Assembly (NCBI GenBank): GCA_947044365.1
Contig: OX345636.1
Span: forward strand, 32,376,712-32,440,711
Reading direction: 5' to 3'
Length of the DNA: 64,000 nucleotides
Source of the DNA: Petrosia ficiformis
Lineage: Eukaryota > Porifera > Demospongiae > Haplosclerida > Petrosiidae
Position 1 is the first letter of the stretch. The number at the start of each line of letters is the position of its first letter. Of the stretch, positions 1 to 14,300 are shown piece after piece. The position numbers were made by a program, and so were the translations under genes. The notes beneath the pieces were generated by a model that saw only the letters and a list, made by a program, of their open reading frames with translations, was not told where the DNA came from and made no database searches.

Positions 1-680
1 ATGTTGTGTATGGAATGCAATAAATGCAAAATTTTGAGCATATAGTGTCTAATGATTATCAACATTAAAAGTAATTGTGTGTTAATAATTATATAATATT
101 ATGCATAATACAAAAATATGTAATTATGATTTAATTTTTAAATAATTAACTGATAATATTAACAATATTTGATTGGACTTGTCAGTTATTAACTGGTGCT
201 TTGATACACAGGGGATTTATTAATGCTATCATGTGTGACTAAAGCAACACACAAACTACAATGCCTTATAAGGGGGGCGTTTCAAATACATAATTTCCTG
301 GTCTCATAAATGCCTAATCGGTTAATATGTAAACTCTATCTACATGTATATCAAATGTACAGAAGCATACATAATATATATTAATTTGTACTACAAGAAA
401 AGTGACACATAATAGAAACGTTTAATGAGCATTGTACTTGAGATATTGATGGCTTGTTTGTTACTATCTATTTCAGTTGTATCATATTACCATAATTATT
501 ATGAATATGTTGTAGAGTATTGTGACTGTATAATCATAATTTACATAATTATGTAATAATAATTATTAATTCTTGTATATTACTAACTGAATGAAAGCAT
601 AAACTGCTAGAATCTTTATTTGTTTAAATAATCTTTTTCTAAATGTCATAATAAATTATTATTGTAATAGTGTTAGCTAT
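1..680. other. AT-rich intronic sequence
   Basis: Presumed intron of the ankyrin gene. I see no ORF, RNA gene or element boundary here. Confidence 0.5.
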
Positions 681-917
681 ATATCTCTAGATCTAGTAGT
701 GTATTGTATACTATAGAGCTGTAATATGAGACATATCTCTAGATCTAGTAATGTATTGTATACTATATATGAACATATCTCTAGATCTAGTTGTGTATTG
801 TAGATGTATATATCTCTAGATCTAGTAGTGTATTGTATAATATAGAGCTGTATATATGAGACATATCTCTAGATCTAGTAGTGTATTGTATACTATAGAG
901 CTGTATATATGAGACAT
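681..917. repeat. Minisatellite, about five units
   Basis: Imperfect tandem units of about 36-56 bp, each containing the core tatctctagatctag followed by a variant of tgtattgtatactatagagc. Units differ in length by internal deletion. Confidence 0.85.
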
Positions 918-1146
918 AGGCTGATGAATTATCTTTAAATCATTGTCATCAAAAGCAATTGTTCACATGTACTGTGTCAATACTCCTAAACGTATTATAG
1001 TCAACCTCATAAATTATAGTATTACTTTATAATTACATATACTATACTACCATGGTTACCATTTCATGAGTTTAGGTTTATATTTTCAATATACAACTTG
1101 TTAGCAATTCCATTATTAAATCACAATATTGATTATATAAACAATT

Positions 1147-1216
1147 GTTAGATGGTGTATATACCAGATATACTATAGGCTGGGGGTTATATCCCTCAGT
1201 CCTATGGGCTCACGTT
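1147..1216. repeat. Dispersed repeat unit, copy 1
   Basis: About 70 bp shared with 13368-13445: gtgtatataccagatatact, then ttatatccctcagtccta and gggctcacgtt. Here it sits directly at the left edge of duplicated segment A; the other copy is inside the transposon cluster. Confidence 0.75.
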
Positions 1217-2850
1217 TTATTCACATACACATACATGTATGTACACACACAAACATATGCATGTTTGCAAGCACTCACACACACATGCACATACATGTAC
1301 ACACACACACATACACACACCCACACACACACACGCACACACACACACACACACATTCACATGCACACACACACTTACACACATTTATACTCACGCATAT
1401 GTACACACGTGTGCACACTCATGCAATCACACACACTTTTACACGTACATGCACATACATGCACATTCATACATACAATCATATACACATGCATGATTGA
1501 CAAATAAACTATTTTGTTCTGTATTCACAGGCACTCACAGAGACGTATGTACTCACACACATGTTTATACATCTATACACATGCAACACACATGCACATT
1601 CATAACACACAATCACACATGTATACAAGCATTCACATACACATACATGTACATGTATGTACACACACAAACATATGCATGTATGCAAACCCTCACACAC
1701 ATACATATACACACACACACACACACACACGCATGCACGTACACACACACACACATTCACATGCGCACACACACTTACACACATTTATACTCACACATAT
1801 GTACACACGTGTGCACACTCACGCAATCACACACACTTTTACACGTACATGCACATACATGCACATTCATACATGTAATCATATACACATGCATGATTGA
1901 CAAATAAACTATTTTGTTCTGTATTCACACGCACTCACAGAGACATATGTACTCACACACATGTTTATACATCTATACACATGCAACACACATGCACATT
2001 CAATTATACTCATAACACACAATCACACATGTATACAAGCATTCACATACACATGCATGTGCATGTATGTACACACGCAACATTCATGCATGCTCTCATA
2101 TGTATGCAAACACTCATGCACACACATATGCACACATACATGGAGACACACACATGTATACTCACACACACTTATATGCTTACACACGTGTGCACATAGA
2201 CACATACACAGTCTCATACGCTCACATACACATTAATTCATGTACACACATGTATTACACATACACCCACATGCAGTACCTGACATTATTAAGTTTATAT
2301 ATACTGTCTCTGTACTTCCATTCACTGCAGTGTACATTGTGATTGAAGTGTACTGTACTTCTAAAGTACTATACAGTATTACACCTTAGTACTATGCTAT
2401 CAGATATAAATGTAAAGGAAATTCCCACATTACTATGATTACAGTACAAAGTGGTACTATAGTACTACTTAGAAGTACAGTTGACTATCACTTTATTAAA
2501 GTGTATCCCATATATTGTAGTATGTAAACTTAATAAAGTCAGGTACTTTACATGTACACAGACATATGTATACTTACATACACATACACACATGTACTCG
2601 CAAACATGTATGCTCACACATATGTTTACACATGTGACACACACACTTGCATAGTCATATATACACACACACACATGTATTCTCATGCACGTACATTTTC
2701 ACACGTGCCATAATACTCACAGTCATTTATACACACACATACACACACACATGTACACACACACACACAGTGTACAATAACACACATATACTCACTCGTG
2801 TATATATAAACACAAACGGTCATGCTAAGACTTACTGCAATGATTGAAGT
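1214..2850. repeat. CA-rich satellite block, copy A, with ~400-bp higher-order units
   Basis: Degenerate (CA)n and ACATAC-type sequence organised in ~400-bp units. The phrase gattgacaaataaactattt recurs at about 1496 and 1896, each followed by the same series of CA-rich blocks. After 2280 comes a ~230-bp non-CA core with an inverted pair around the motif agtacctgac / gtcaggtact, then more CA repeat. Open frames here on both strands (His/Thr or Cys/Val-rich) are by-products of the repeat. Confidence 0.85.
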
Positions 2851-2999
2851 ATGTTAATCCAAAGAAGATATTTATTCCATTCCAATTATAGCTTGTAGTG
2901 ATCATATGTCATGTGATTATTACAGGTTGTCATTAATATTCATTTAAGTGATATGGTCCCTAAATAGATGAACAGTATATCACAATAATGAATAGTTTA

Positions 3000-3434
3000 C
3001 ATAGGCGTAGAAGACGGTCCGGCTTTGGCCGGACCAATATTTCCGATCCGAAATTGAAATTTAATCATAAGAAAATTATAAAAATTTGACAAAACATTTT
3101 GAAATTATGTAACCACACCTCCAATAAAATGGCACATCACAATCTTGGTAGAAAGTATGCAGGATCTTGGTGACAAAATTCAACCCTGAGATTTTCAGTA
3201 TCCAAAGAGTCAAAAATTGTTTCTCAAGCATGATACTCATAGAGTCTGAGAGAGAACAGATTCTCTCAGTGTTAGAGATGACTAAATCGCTGACTCAAAA
3301 TTAATAATGCCAGCAATATAAATAATTAATTTTGCCCACACCTTTCATGAATAAATAATGACCGAAAAAATTTCCCGCACCCTCGGTGCGTCATTTTTTA
3401 GCCTGACCAATAAAAATTGGAGTCTACGCCACTG
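3000..3434. mobile_element. MITE with ggcgtaga termini, copy A
   Basis: About 435 bp bounded by inverted ends ataggcgtaga and tctacgccact, non-coding, with the GC-rich motif ggtccggctttggccggacc near the left end. A second copy lies at 17416-17850 in segment B. Confidence 0.6.
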
Positions 3435-3852
3435 GTTTATATTAATACACTCTCAATAGTAAACATATTGATATCAATTTCATGATATTATAAGCATCAT
3501 GATGAATATGATATATGTATACTTACACAAGTGATAATATAATATCATTAATTTGTGTATTGTCATATCATATAAAACACAATAGTAATAACTGTATAAT
3601 TATAAATTATTATATGAATGGATGGATAGATATGGACCTAGTTCCTTGAGAAATATTGAGTTTCTGTAAACCTTTAGATTCTTTTAAGTGATTAATTAAT
3701 ATATTTTATAATATTACAATTTCAGTTCATCTTTGTCATTGGTATGTAATTATAGGTGTATATATTTGTTGTATCTAAAGTATGTGTAGCTTTTCAATGC
3801 TTTATATGTCATGTAGTAATGAAATCATTTCTTACTCTGTTATATTCTGTAG

Positions 3853-3951
3853 TATGGAATGAATGCTATTCACGTGGTTGCTAGGATTGGTCACAGTGAG
3901 ACTGTAGACATACTTATAAAAAGTGGAGTAAAACCAGATGCTACAGATGAG
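3853..3951 (+). CDS. Ankyrin repeat exon, copy A
   Basis: A 99-bp exon, 33 codons, phase 0-0, flanked by an AG acceptor (ttctgtag) and a gtaagt donor. It encodes exactly one ankyrin repeat (YGMNAIHVVARIGHSETVDI followed by LIKSG...). It lies in the first copy of the segmental duplication and pairs with 18277-18375. It has lost the usual small Ala of the LHxAA core (V-V-A in place of W-A-A), so the helix may pack less well or have a changed surface. Reading frame and splice sites are intact, so it is probably still used. Confidence 0.8.
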
Positions 3952-6900
3952 GTAAGTTATTAATTTTGTGTAAAATTAATTATGATGAAAATGTTGTTTT
4001 TATTTTGTATTAGTTTCATTCATTGTTTAATTCACTTCATATAAGTATAGTATTGTAGATATATTACCCTATCTAATACTTATAATAATACTTATATCTA
4101 AGGGTAAAGTATTTATTATTTTCAAGGTAGTTCCATTTCATATAAATCCATAATACAGTATATTATAGTGTGTAACATGTTTAGAATATAGTTACTATTT
4201 TATGGTAAAAAAGACCTAATAAGAAAGAATACTTCATTAGTAGACAGAAAGTAGTAAGACAAGTGTTAATGGACAGCACACATAAATTAGTGATTTTCTC
4301 AGTTTGATGACTTATAAACTACGAGAGTCGTCGGGACGGGACCCTCGCCTACATGGCAAAGTAACACAAAGCACTACAATTTTTTTCAAAATATAGTGAA
4401 GTTTGTGAATGAAACAAGCAAAACTTTTGTTACATGGAATAGAAATATAAATTTATGGGCATTAATTAAAACTGTTATAACTTTATATCCTAAAAGACAA
4501 AATAAGGATATCAACGAAAGAAATGTATAATTTGTATATAATTATACCTTACATCTAATTCTTAAACAATGAAGAAGTTCTCAAGTCTACCTCTAAAGTC
4601 TCTGTGCGAAAACGTATTGAATCACCTCTACCACGTGTTTAGTACATGACGCATGCACGCACATACCTGTAGGCTGAGCTAGGTAGCTTCTTTCTTGCAT
4701 CAATGGTGGTGTAGTAGCAACCATTACCTCGATTGTTTTTGGTTTGAAGTGTTTCTTGGCTAGCGACAGCCGTGAAACAGGATCACTTGTGTTTTGTGTG
4801 TCCATATTTACTCTCGTTATCGCCCTCGTTTCATCTTAAAGTTGTGAAACTGTAACTGTGAATTATAAAAATTGTCAAAACTTTAGAACCAAAAGGTTTT
4901 AGAAGAGTTCCTACGTTATTTTTTTCCTTGTATAATTTGAAGTCTACCAGTACCCCGTTTGAATTGTCAATGTTTTTATTTTTCCAGAAAAAGTGCTAAC
5001 ACACAGACAGACAGACAGACACACAGACAAACAATTACTGTACCCTGCCGCCTACGCTACGCGGCGAGGGTAATAACATTATTCAGACTAGCACAAACTT
5101 TGTTTCTTTTCATTGTATGAATTTCCATACTAACTTTACAAATAGATTTCTATTGGATTTAGAAATGTCTAATTGACCAATCAGATTGGAGCATGTTTTG
5201 TAAACTATAATCTTTTATTCAATGTTAGATATAATGTTTAATTGTGTGTTTGAATAATAATAAAGTCTATTGTATTTAGTTTATGAATTGTTCATATTAG
5301 TGTATCATATCAAACATGATACTGATGATATCATATAATACCTGTGGTAATTATATTTTGTATCTATGGTACTGAGTGATCTTTTATTAGCTTTTATAAG
5401 TCCATTGATACAAACACTACTAATAATATGATATATCAGTTGTAAAATATATGCTTTTCATATCTAGAGTAGATTTGATAATGATGTTGTCTCTATGATG
5501 AGCAATCCTGTTTATATTAGATAATTTCAGAACTCTTCTTTCATGAATAGTATGTCAAATATCAATAATTGATTTATAGTTTATTGTAATTAGGTATTTA
5601 GTACTCTTGAGAAAACGTGAAAGCACTCTTCCAGTATATTGCCTAAATTGCAACATGAAACCACATCATAAATACATGTATTAATTTCTTTAATATACAC
5701 AATAAACAATGTTTGACTGATTTATTGTATGATATTTTATAAATGTGTATTGTGTAATTATCATACAGTACACATGTACTAATACTAGAAATAAATTCAT
5801 TTGATTGACTCAATTATCATACTAGGAAACAATAGATTACCATCAATTATCTTACCTCACTAGTAAGGGATTATATATGGAAATAGCAATAATTAAATTC
5901 CAATAGTTTTATAAATATGCTCAAACAATGTGTATTTTAACAAACAAAATGTTATAATTATACACTAATTTCATAGTATAAGGAAACAGACTATGTAGCA
6001 GAAGGTCCTGGGTTCAATTCCTAGTCAGATTTCAGTTTTCCTTAGTTTATAATTCTCTCACGCCTGCATATCATAAATATTGTAATATTTGTATATCTAC
6101 AGACATGTAGACTACATTACAAATTTTATAGTATAATTATAATGATGTAAGGATCATGATTAAATATTAATGTGCATAATAATCATTGTAATTAATTACT
6201 AACCAAATCAATTAAATACCTACAAATAAATATATATAATTATCAGGAATGTTGTAATTACATTTGCAAATGTAATCATTACAACTCAATTACTTTGTGA
6301 AATTTCTTGTAATGATTACAATTGCAATTACTAATTGATTTTAGTGGCAAAAATTGTTATTATTACTTTTAAAATGTAATCAATTACTAATTACAATTAC
6401 AAAAAAAAATTTACAATGTAGAATTCTAGACCATGTGTTCATTAACTTTTTAAAATACAAGGTTCTCAAAGTTATTTAGTAGCAAACACTTCATTGAGCA
6501 TGACATGGTGATAAAATTAACATTTTCAGTGAGCACAACTGACCTGTATGCACATAACACACAAATCAATTACAATTACAATATTTAAATTACAATTCCA
6601 ATTACTTCACCTTAAAATATCTCCATTTCAACTACCATTACAATTACTTGGGGAAACGTAATTAATTGTAATCAATTACAATTAATAATCACAATTACAA
6701 CATCCCTGATAATTATGTTGTACTCTAGTCAGTCATATTGATAAATACATGTTTCATTATTCATACAAGTCATATGTACTTATACACTGCAAAAACATAA
6801 TTGTTAAAATAACTATTTTATTGGTTAGTACAGTTACAAGGATTTAACAATTAGTCAGTTATTCAGGTTGTTATGGATTCACACATGATAATTCTATAGC

Positions 6901-8222
6901 TACTTTGTACTGATTATAATCAATTAGTTGAAGCAATATAAGTTTAGGGTGCTGTCTATTCACATTAATTTTCATACCAAGAATTTACTTATTTACCATT
7001 CAGAGTGATTTTATCTGGCAGTGTTTGGCCAACAAAATGGTTTGGAAACCGGCAAAAACATAATTTAATTTATTCTAATGTTCATTTTTATGCTTAGTAC
7101 ACATAATGTGATAGTAATATCATGCATGTAGTCATAAACACACTACATTGAAATTAGTGTTGTTTTTGTTAACTATAACTATAATTAAAACCCCTTACAT
7201 ATATTTTGTGGCTCATGCCACAAAATATATATAGTTAGAAGCTACTACAAAGAACCCACCAGCCAGCATAACTTGTAAGCATTGAAAGAATGAGCTATGT
7301 GCTTATGTTAACAAAATATATGAGTATGTGTGCAGTGAAAAAATAAAATAATAATAATATTAATAGTTACAATCTTAGTCTACCAGACTGTAGCAAGGCA
7401 TGAGTTAGGAGATTAAAGAGACTGAAACTTTATAGTTATGTAATGACCGGATAGTGGAGCTCCCCTGATGACCGGATAAAATATTTATAAATACAAATAA
7501 GCCTACCCATGTAGTCAGAGAGTGTATTCCTACATAAGGTAAACATATTACCTTAAAAAGTATGTATATATATATTAGACAAAGCTGGGGAAGCAGGGCG
7601 CTTCACCCCGCTATTTTTCCGAACAACCTGCTATGCAACCTGCTTTAAAAATCAAATTAACTTTAAAAAAGTAAGTATATAATAAAATATGTAATAAAAT
7701 ATATTTGCTTAAAATTAATACAAGTATGTAATGAAAAGACAATGTGTGTGTAAATATGTGTGTTTCTGATACATGTCGATTTATCTGCTTGTGTATTCAG
7801 TCATGAGTATGTGTTGAGTGTTTATATGTGTATGTTTTATGTGTTAATGAAAACATAATTACAAGTATTTGTAATTATCTTTATAAATCTTTATATCTTT
7901 ATACGTGTAGAAACTTGTGTATTTAAAGGTGACAAAATAATTATATTTAATGAGAGCTAGTCATCAACCTTCTGTTGTAGTTCACAATCAGTCCAGACAA
8001 TATATCAAACCATAATTATGAGTATGTTTATATTACTACAGAAATTACAAAATCAATTCATAACTAGTCTCAAGTGTATGAAATGTATCTATTCATCTAT
8101 CCTCTTCTCTGGACAGTGATGAATATTTGAAATTATTTGTAAAAAAAAAAAATATTACAACTCTTTGGAGTGATGGAAGTAGTTTGTATTGATCAAAAAT
8201 AAATACCCTTACACACACACAG

Positions 8223-8303
<81 letters not shown>

Positions 8304-11300
8304 CACACACACACACACACACAACAGGGATGGGTGATAATTACAGAACATGATACAATTGTCATAATATATGAAAAAATAATTATCATAATAATTATGA
8401 AGTCCAATAGTATAGTAGTATCAATATATGTCTTTTCAAACTAGTATTAATAGACAATGTAATACTGTATACTGTTTACAATTGTAACACACACAAGTAA
8501 AGACTACAACATAGTACTAGACACAAATCTACTATATTATTTCATTTTCATGTTTTCCATATAATATTATTACTATTATATGTTATCTTACCAGAAGTAT
8601 GTCTAAATGTAAAACTATATATTTGATTTTACCAGTTTAATGGGTGCTTTTTAAACTTGTGTAATAGGGCGTATTCATTATTAAGGAACGCATTATTAGA
8701 AATAACGGTAGAATGGGCAGCGCATTAAATTAGAACGTAATTTTTTATATAGTGGAGCACGATGTTCCATGTATGCTGTGTCCCAGGTTGCTCGACTAGA
8801 TCAAACAGAGTAGAGTTGTCTTTTTTCAGCCTTCCTTTGAAGGACAAAAAGCTATTGAAGGAATGGATTCGTCTGATAAGAAGAACAAACGTTCCAATCA
8901 ATCCACATACTCGCATTTGTAGTAAACACTTTGCCAGAATCAGTAAAACGAGAAAGCCACCTAAGTCCCAAATAGCAAGTTCGACTTTTAGGTCCAAGAC
9001 AGCAGAAGACAGAGATGCTTTGGAAAATACTACTACTAGTATTGATCCAGGCAATGATGTAGATGAGGATCCTGTGAAACATGGCGGTATACAAGTTGAT
9101 ACATTGAGCCTTCCATTAAATGAGTATGTAATGCTGAAAGAAAAGGTGGCTATGTTGGAGAAACAAGTTAAGCACGATGAAAATTTGTACATGTTCAGAT
9201 TATCATCCATTGAGGATGATGATGAACAGGTTGCCTTCTATACTGGTTTCTCGTCATACAGTAAATTGAAAGCCGTATATGACTTTCTTGGACCATCTGT
9301 TGAACAGCTAAAGTACTGCAAAAAGCAGGATGAGGCTGCCTTGCTTGGAATAGATAACAAACGACTTTGTAAGCGATCTCTTCCACCCCTTGAAGAATTC
9401 TTTATGACACTGGTTCGCCTTCGGTTAGACCTATTGGAACAAGATCTTGCATACAGATTTAATGTGTCCCAACCAACAGTAAGCCGAATAACTGTTACAT
9501 GGATAAATTTCCTGTATTTACAATTTAAGGAACTTCCACTGTGGCCTGGCCTCCAAGAGAATTGATAAATGCCAATATGCCAAAGCAATTCAAAAAAAGC
9601 TATCCAACAACCAGAGTTATAATAGATGCAACAGAAATACAATAGAACAGCCTCATCTTCCAGAATTGCAGCAAAGGATGTTTTCAAACTATAAAAATGA
9701 TAACACATTTAAAGCTCTTGTAGGAATCTCCCCTGATGGGATAATAACGTTCGTTTCTTCCTTATTTCCTGGCAGCATATCTGACAAAGAACTCACCAGG
9801 CAGAGTGGACTATTGAGGTTGTTGGAACCAGGTGACTCAGTAATGGCAGACAGGGGGTTTGACATTGAAGAGGACCTTCTGTTAATTGGTAAAACACCTC
9901 AACATTCCCCCTTTCTTTCGAGGGAAAAAGCAGTTGTCAGAGAATGAACTAATCCTTACAAGACGTATAGCATCCTTGAGAGTTCATGTCGAAAGAGCCA
10001 TGGAGAGGATAAAAAAATTTCATATTTTTGACAAGAGCCTACCTTTTTCATTAACTGAAATTGCCGATAGAATTTTTTTTATATGTTGTATATTAGCAAA
10101 CTGTCAGGAACCTTTCATTTGTTAAGAGTGATAAAATAATTTTGTTAAAATGATTACATGATTTGGTTAACTAATGATGATACAAAACTTGATTTCGTAA
10201 AGTTGATTAAACAGGATAAATACATGTAAGTGATCATGTTGAATAATTTACAGATAATAACTGGGTTTACATTTAGGGTTAATCAATTCAGGTAACATGC
10301 AATCAAAAAAGAAATTATCCAGTTTGGAAACACAATCCACCTGCCATTGATGATCAGGGTCTATACGCTCGACAAACACGCCTTTCAAAGTATATACACA
10401 AAAGTCACACCATTTCACACCCGTAACATACAGTTGTAGCTGTACTTAATGAAAATATTGGTGATTTCTTTCCAAACGAGGTCTGCCATTAATAAAACTA
10501 CAATAAAAACTCTCTTCATTGCACATAGTATTCTTAGCCATAGAGAATGGACACTTGAACTCAGCTATGCCAAATGAATCAATAACCCAAGCATCTGGTG
10601 AAGCACCCAACCAACATTTTTCAGGATGAACCACGAAACCAGCCTTTTCTGTGTGGAGACCTGGATGACCATTGCTTTGCATGTATTTCCAGTGGCGTAA
10701 GGGTCCAGTGAAAAAACCAAGTAAGTACAAAATTTTATAAATTTAATTTTTGTCTTCCAAACACTTCATAAGTACATAAACTACTTACTAATAACTTTTC
10801 TTGTCTTGATCTTGCTTCGTTCTTGAGAAGCAATAGCTAAAAGACGTGCCTCGCACTCACAATTAATTCGCTTTTCAATAAATGGGCGTGGTCAACGTTT
10901 CATCGTTGAAGCAGTCGAACAAATCCTACATGCAGCGGTTAGGTGGAGCTCGTTTGCAGTTGTTCTTTTCTTCCAAATTGCAAGACGAGGGTTCTTCTAC
11001 TAGTACTGCTTCCACACTACTCAGAAAACAGCCTGCACATCCTGAAACTTGGAAAAAAACTGCCTTAAAAGCCAAACGGACAAAGGGAGAGGCTTACACT
11101 AGGAAAGATGGCACTATAGCACCTGCAAGGGCCACCAAAGCCTCGTGTTCATGGTGTAGAGGTTGCTTCATGAAATTTAATGACACTGAAAAGGCTTGTC
11201 TTATTGACAGTTTTAACGATATTGGAAGTAAAAACCTTCAGGATTCATACCTCCATGACTTGATATCTCCTCATCCTGTTAATAGGCACAGGCCTAGAAG

Positions 11301-14300
11301 TGGCAGCAGGTCTATAAGGCAACTTTCTTACTCTTATAAGGTAATAATGTTTAGCAATTGGACTAATCTAATTGACTTACTTTATTGCACTATATATAAA
11401 ATACTTGTATTATTATACAGGTAATCATAGAAGGAAAAGAGATATCAGTCTGCAAAGTTGCACTTGCACATTTACATGGAGCAACGAAAAGTCGCATTGA
11501 AAGAATTGCTTCGACCTATAGATGTCAAGTTTCTGCACCTATTGACGGTAGAGGACGCCATAAAAATAGACCACATGCAATCACTGATACAATATTGCAT
11601 CAAATTGACGAGCATATCTGCTCATTTCCTGCAAGGGAAAAAAACTACTCCAGAAGTGATAATCATCATAAGGTTTACCTTTCTCCTGAATTATCTATAG
11701 CCAAGATGCATGAAATGTACTTAGAAGTCCACGAGCAATCTGTGTTTGATGAAATTTCAGCTGGAGGAACTTCTAAACCTATTGTTACATATGAGACTTA
11801 CAGAACCCGTTTTAACACGCATCACAACATATCATTTGGACGTCCTCGATCGGATACTTGTACAGTATGTGATGAACTACAAATGAAAACTAAATCAGCT
11901 GGACCAGATGAGAGGCAGTCACTACAAGTGCAGCGAGAGCTCCATCTACGAAAGGCTGATAGATTTTACAAATCTTTACAGGCAGATACTCAAGATTCAA
12001 AATCTTCTGCCAGTGTTTGTACTCTAGCTTTTGACTTTGAGCAGAATCTACCATTACCCCACTTGCCTGTTGGCGAGATCTTTTATTTACAACAACTCTG
12101 GGTTTATGCATTCGGTGTGCATTGCTGTCGTGATGATTCAGCTTCAATCTTTTGTTGGGATGAGACAGTTGCTAAAAAGGGTGCAAATGAGGTAATATCT
12201 TGCCTTGATTACTACTTCAATAAAACTCTCCCTGATGAAGTAGACACACTGAATCTGTACTCTGATGGTTGTGGGGGGCAGAATAAAAATCGATTTGTCA
12301 TTATGTATCTATATTCACTAGTTAAGTTAGGTCGTTTTAAAAAGATAAAGCATGTTTCCCAATAAGTGGACACTCTTTTCTACCTTGTGATAGAGATTTT
12401 GGTATTATAGAGCAGAAAAAACGAAAAAAAGAGCATGTATATGTACCCAAGGAATGGATGACCCTCATAGAAACTGCTTGGAAAAGAAAGCCTTTCGATG
12501 TTGTTGGAGCAGACCAATCAATCTTCCATAACTATCAAGAACACCTGTCACCGTTGTTTAAAAGTAACTGTAACGAACTTCATATCAGAGACATTCATAT
12601 TCTTGAATATTCTCACCATCACATCAATGAAGTTTGGGGTAGGGATGGGCGATTATGAAAATATGAGTCAACGATTATTGTCTGTGCAAGTATCACGATT
12701 ATTGCGATTATTGGCTACCTTACATATGTATGTAGATTTCATTCAACAATCAAATTGATACCTTTTATTTGTTGAGTAAACAGTGTTGAAAAACTGATTT
12801 AGATGTGATAGTACTGAAAACCTGAAGTCATGGCACAATAATCATTATTTTGGTGACCACGATATGGCAATATTTAGATGATATGATTATCACAGGAAAT
12901 TTTAATCACGATTATCACGATAATCAAAATATTGCCCATCCCTAGTTTGGGGTAAATACTCCTTCTCCGAAATGGAAGAATGGACAAAGTTTTCATTCCA
13001 GAAACCTAGATCCTCTATCTCCCTTCCAACTGTTCCTGCATACACATCTTTATTACCTATTAACAAAACTAAACTAGACGACTTAAAGCGGATTATTCAC
13101 AAATATGTTTCAACACAGCATCATCCTTTCTATGATGCACTCACTTCCTCTGTGACTGATGATGATTAACCATGATAAATATTGTGCATGCATGTCTACT
13201 ATTATTAGTGTATCTTATTTTAACTATTTTTAATATGTATGGATGATAAATAACAATGAAATCAATCTTCACTCTAATAAATTCAGCGATGAACTTTAAA
13301 GCTGTGTTTCTCAAAATGATAAAAATTGGACTTACCTGGTTATTCCACTGGACCCTTCATTATTATTGTTAGATAGTGTATATACCAGATATACTATCTG
13401 CTGGTTTTTAGTGGGTTATATCCCTCAGTCCTAAGGGCTCACGTTATATATCCACATAAAACTCTTCCACATCATATAATATATCAGGTTGTTCTTTGTC
13501 ATTGAATATTTCAGTAATACAAACACGTTCCAAATTTTCGCGTTAGTTTGGAATTTGCTTCAGCAAAACTTTCCGTGATTTTATTTTTCCCTAATAAAAT
13601 TTTAGTACATGACACCCATCCATGTAGACCACGCCACAGACACATCTTACCAGAAGCAACAAGAAGAAATGAGGATTTGGCAGTAATTATAACACAGGAA
13701 GAGCCTCCAACTAAAAAGCCTAAGATTGATGATATCATTGAAAGTCAGGAAAGGGCTCTAATCTGGGTGAAACTGGACACAATACCAGTAACTCTTTCGT
13801 ATAACGAAAAAGAAACTATAGTGAATGATGAAATGTTGTCAGACATACACATAAACTTTGCACAGTTTGGACCTGAGAATGGCTTCTACTCAACCTTATT
13901 ACAGACAACCTGTAGTAATCATCCAAACCTTCAGATTGTACACGACTGTGGAAATCACTGGTTAGTGGCTTCTACAATATTTTCGGAGAAGGATGAAGTA
14001 ATAATTGTGTATGACTCTGTGTATAGTTCTCTTGATGCCAATACAGTCACCATCCTTAAAAACCTGTTTGGGGCACTGTCATCCTTTCAAGTTGCCAACA
14101 CTCACAAGCAGACTGGAGGAAAAGATTGTAGTCTTTTTGCGATTGCCACATCCACTTTACTAGCCTGCAACTTTGATCCTGTTAAAGTTACTTTTGTTCA
14201 ACAGAGTATGAGACCACACCTTGTGAACTGTTTTGAAGAAGGAAAAATTACCACATTCCCTATGGTACTACTGTAATAATAGATGAACATTATAACACAG

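Noticed and set aside
681..917. CRISPR-like array
   Set aside because: Units are contiguous tandem repeats without unique spacers, in a eukaryotic intron: a minisatellite.
1145..2847. Many His/Thr-rich and Cys/Val-rich open frames in the CA block (also 16005-17263)
   Set aside because: (CA)n sequence lacks stops in most frames on both strands; no start context, splice signal or conserved domain.
5997..6045. tRNA gene (also 20422-20460 and about 22800-22850)
   Set aside because: Only a T-arm/B-box-like stretch is present; no acceptor stem or D arm can be paired.
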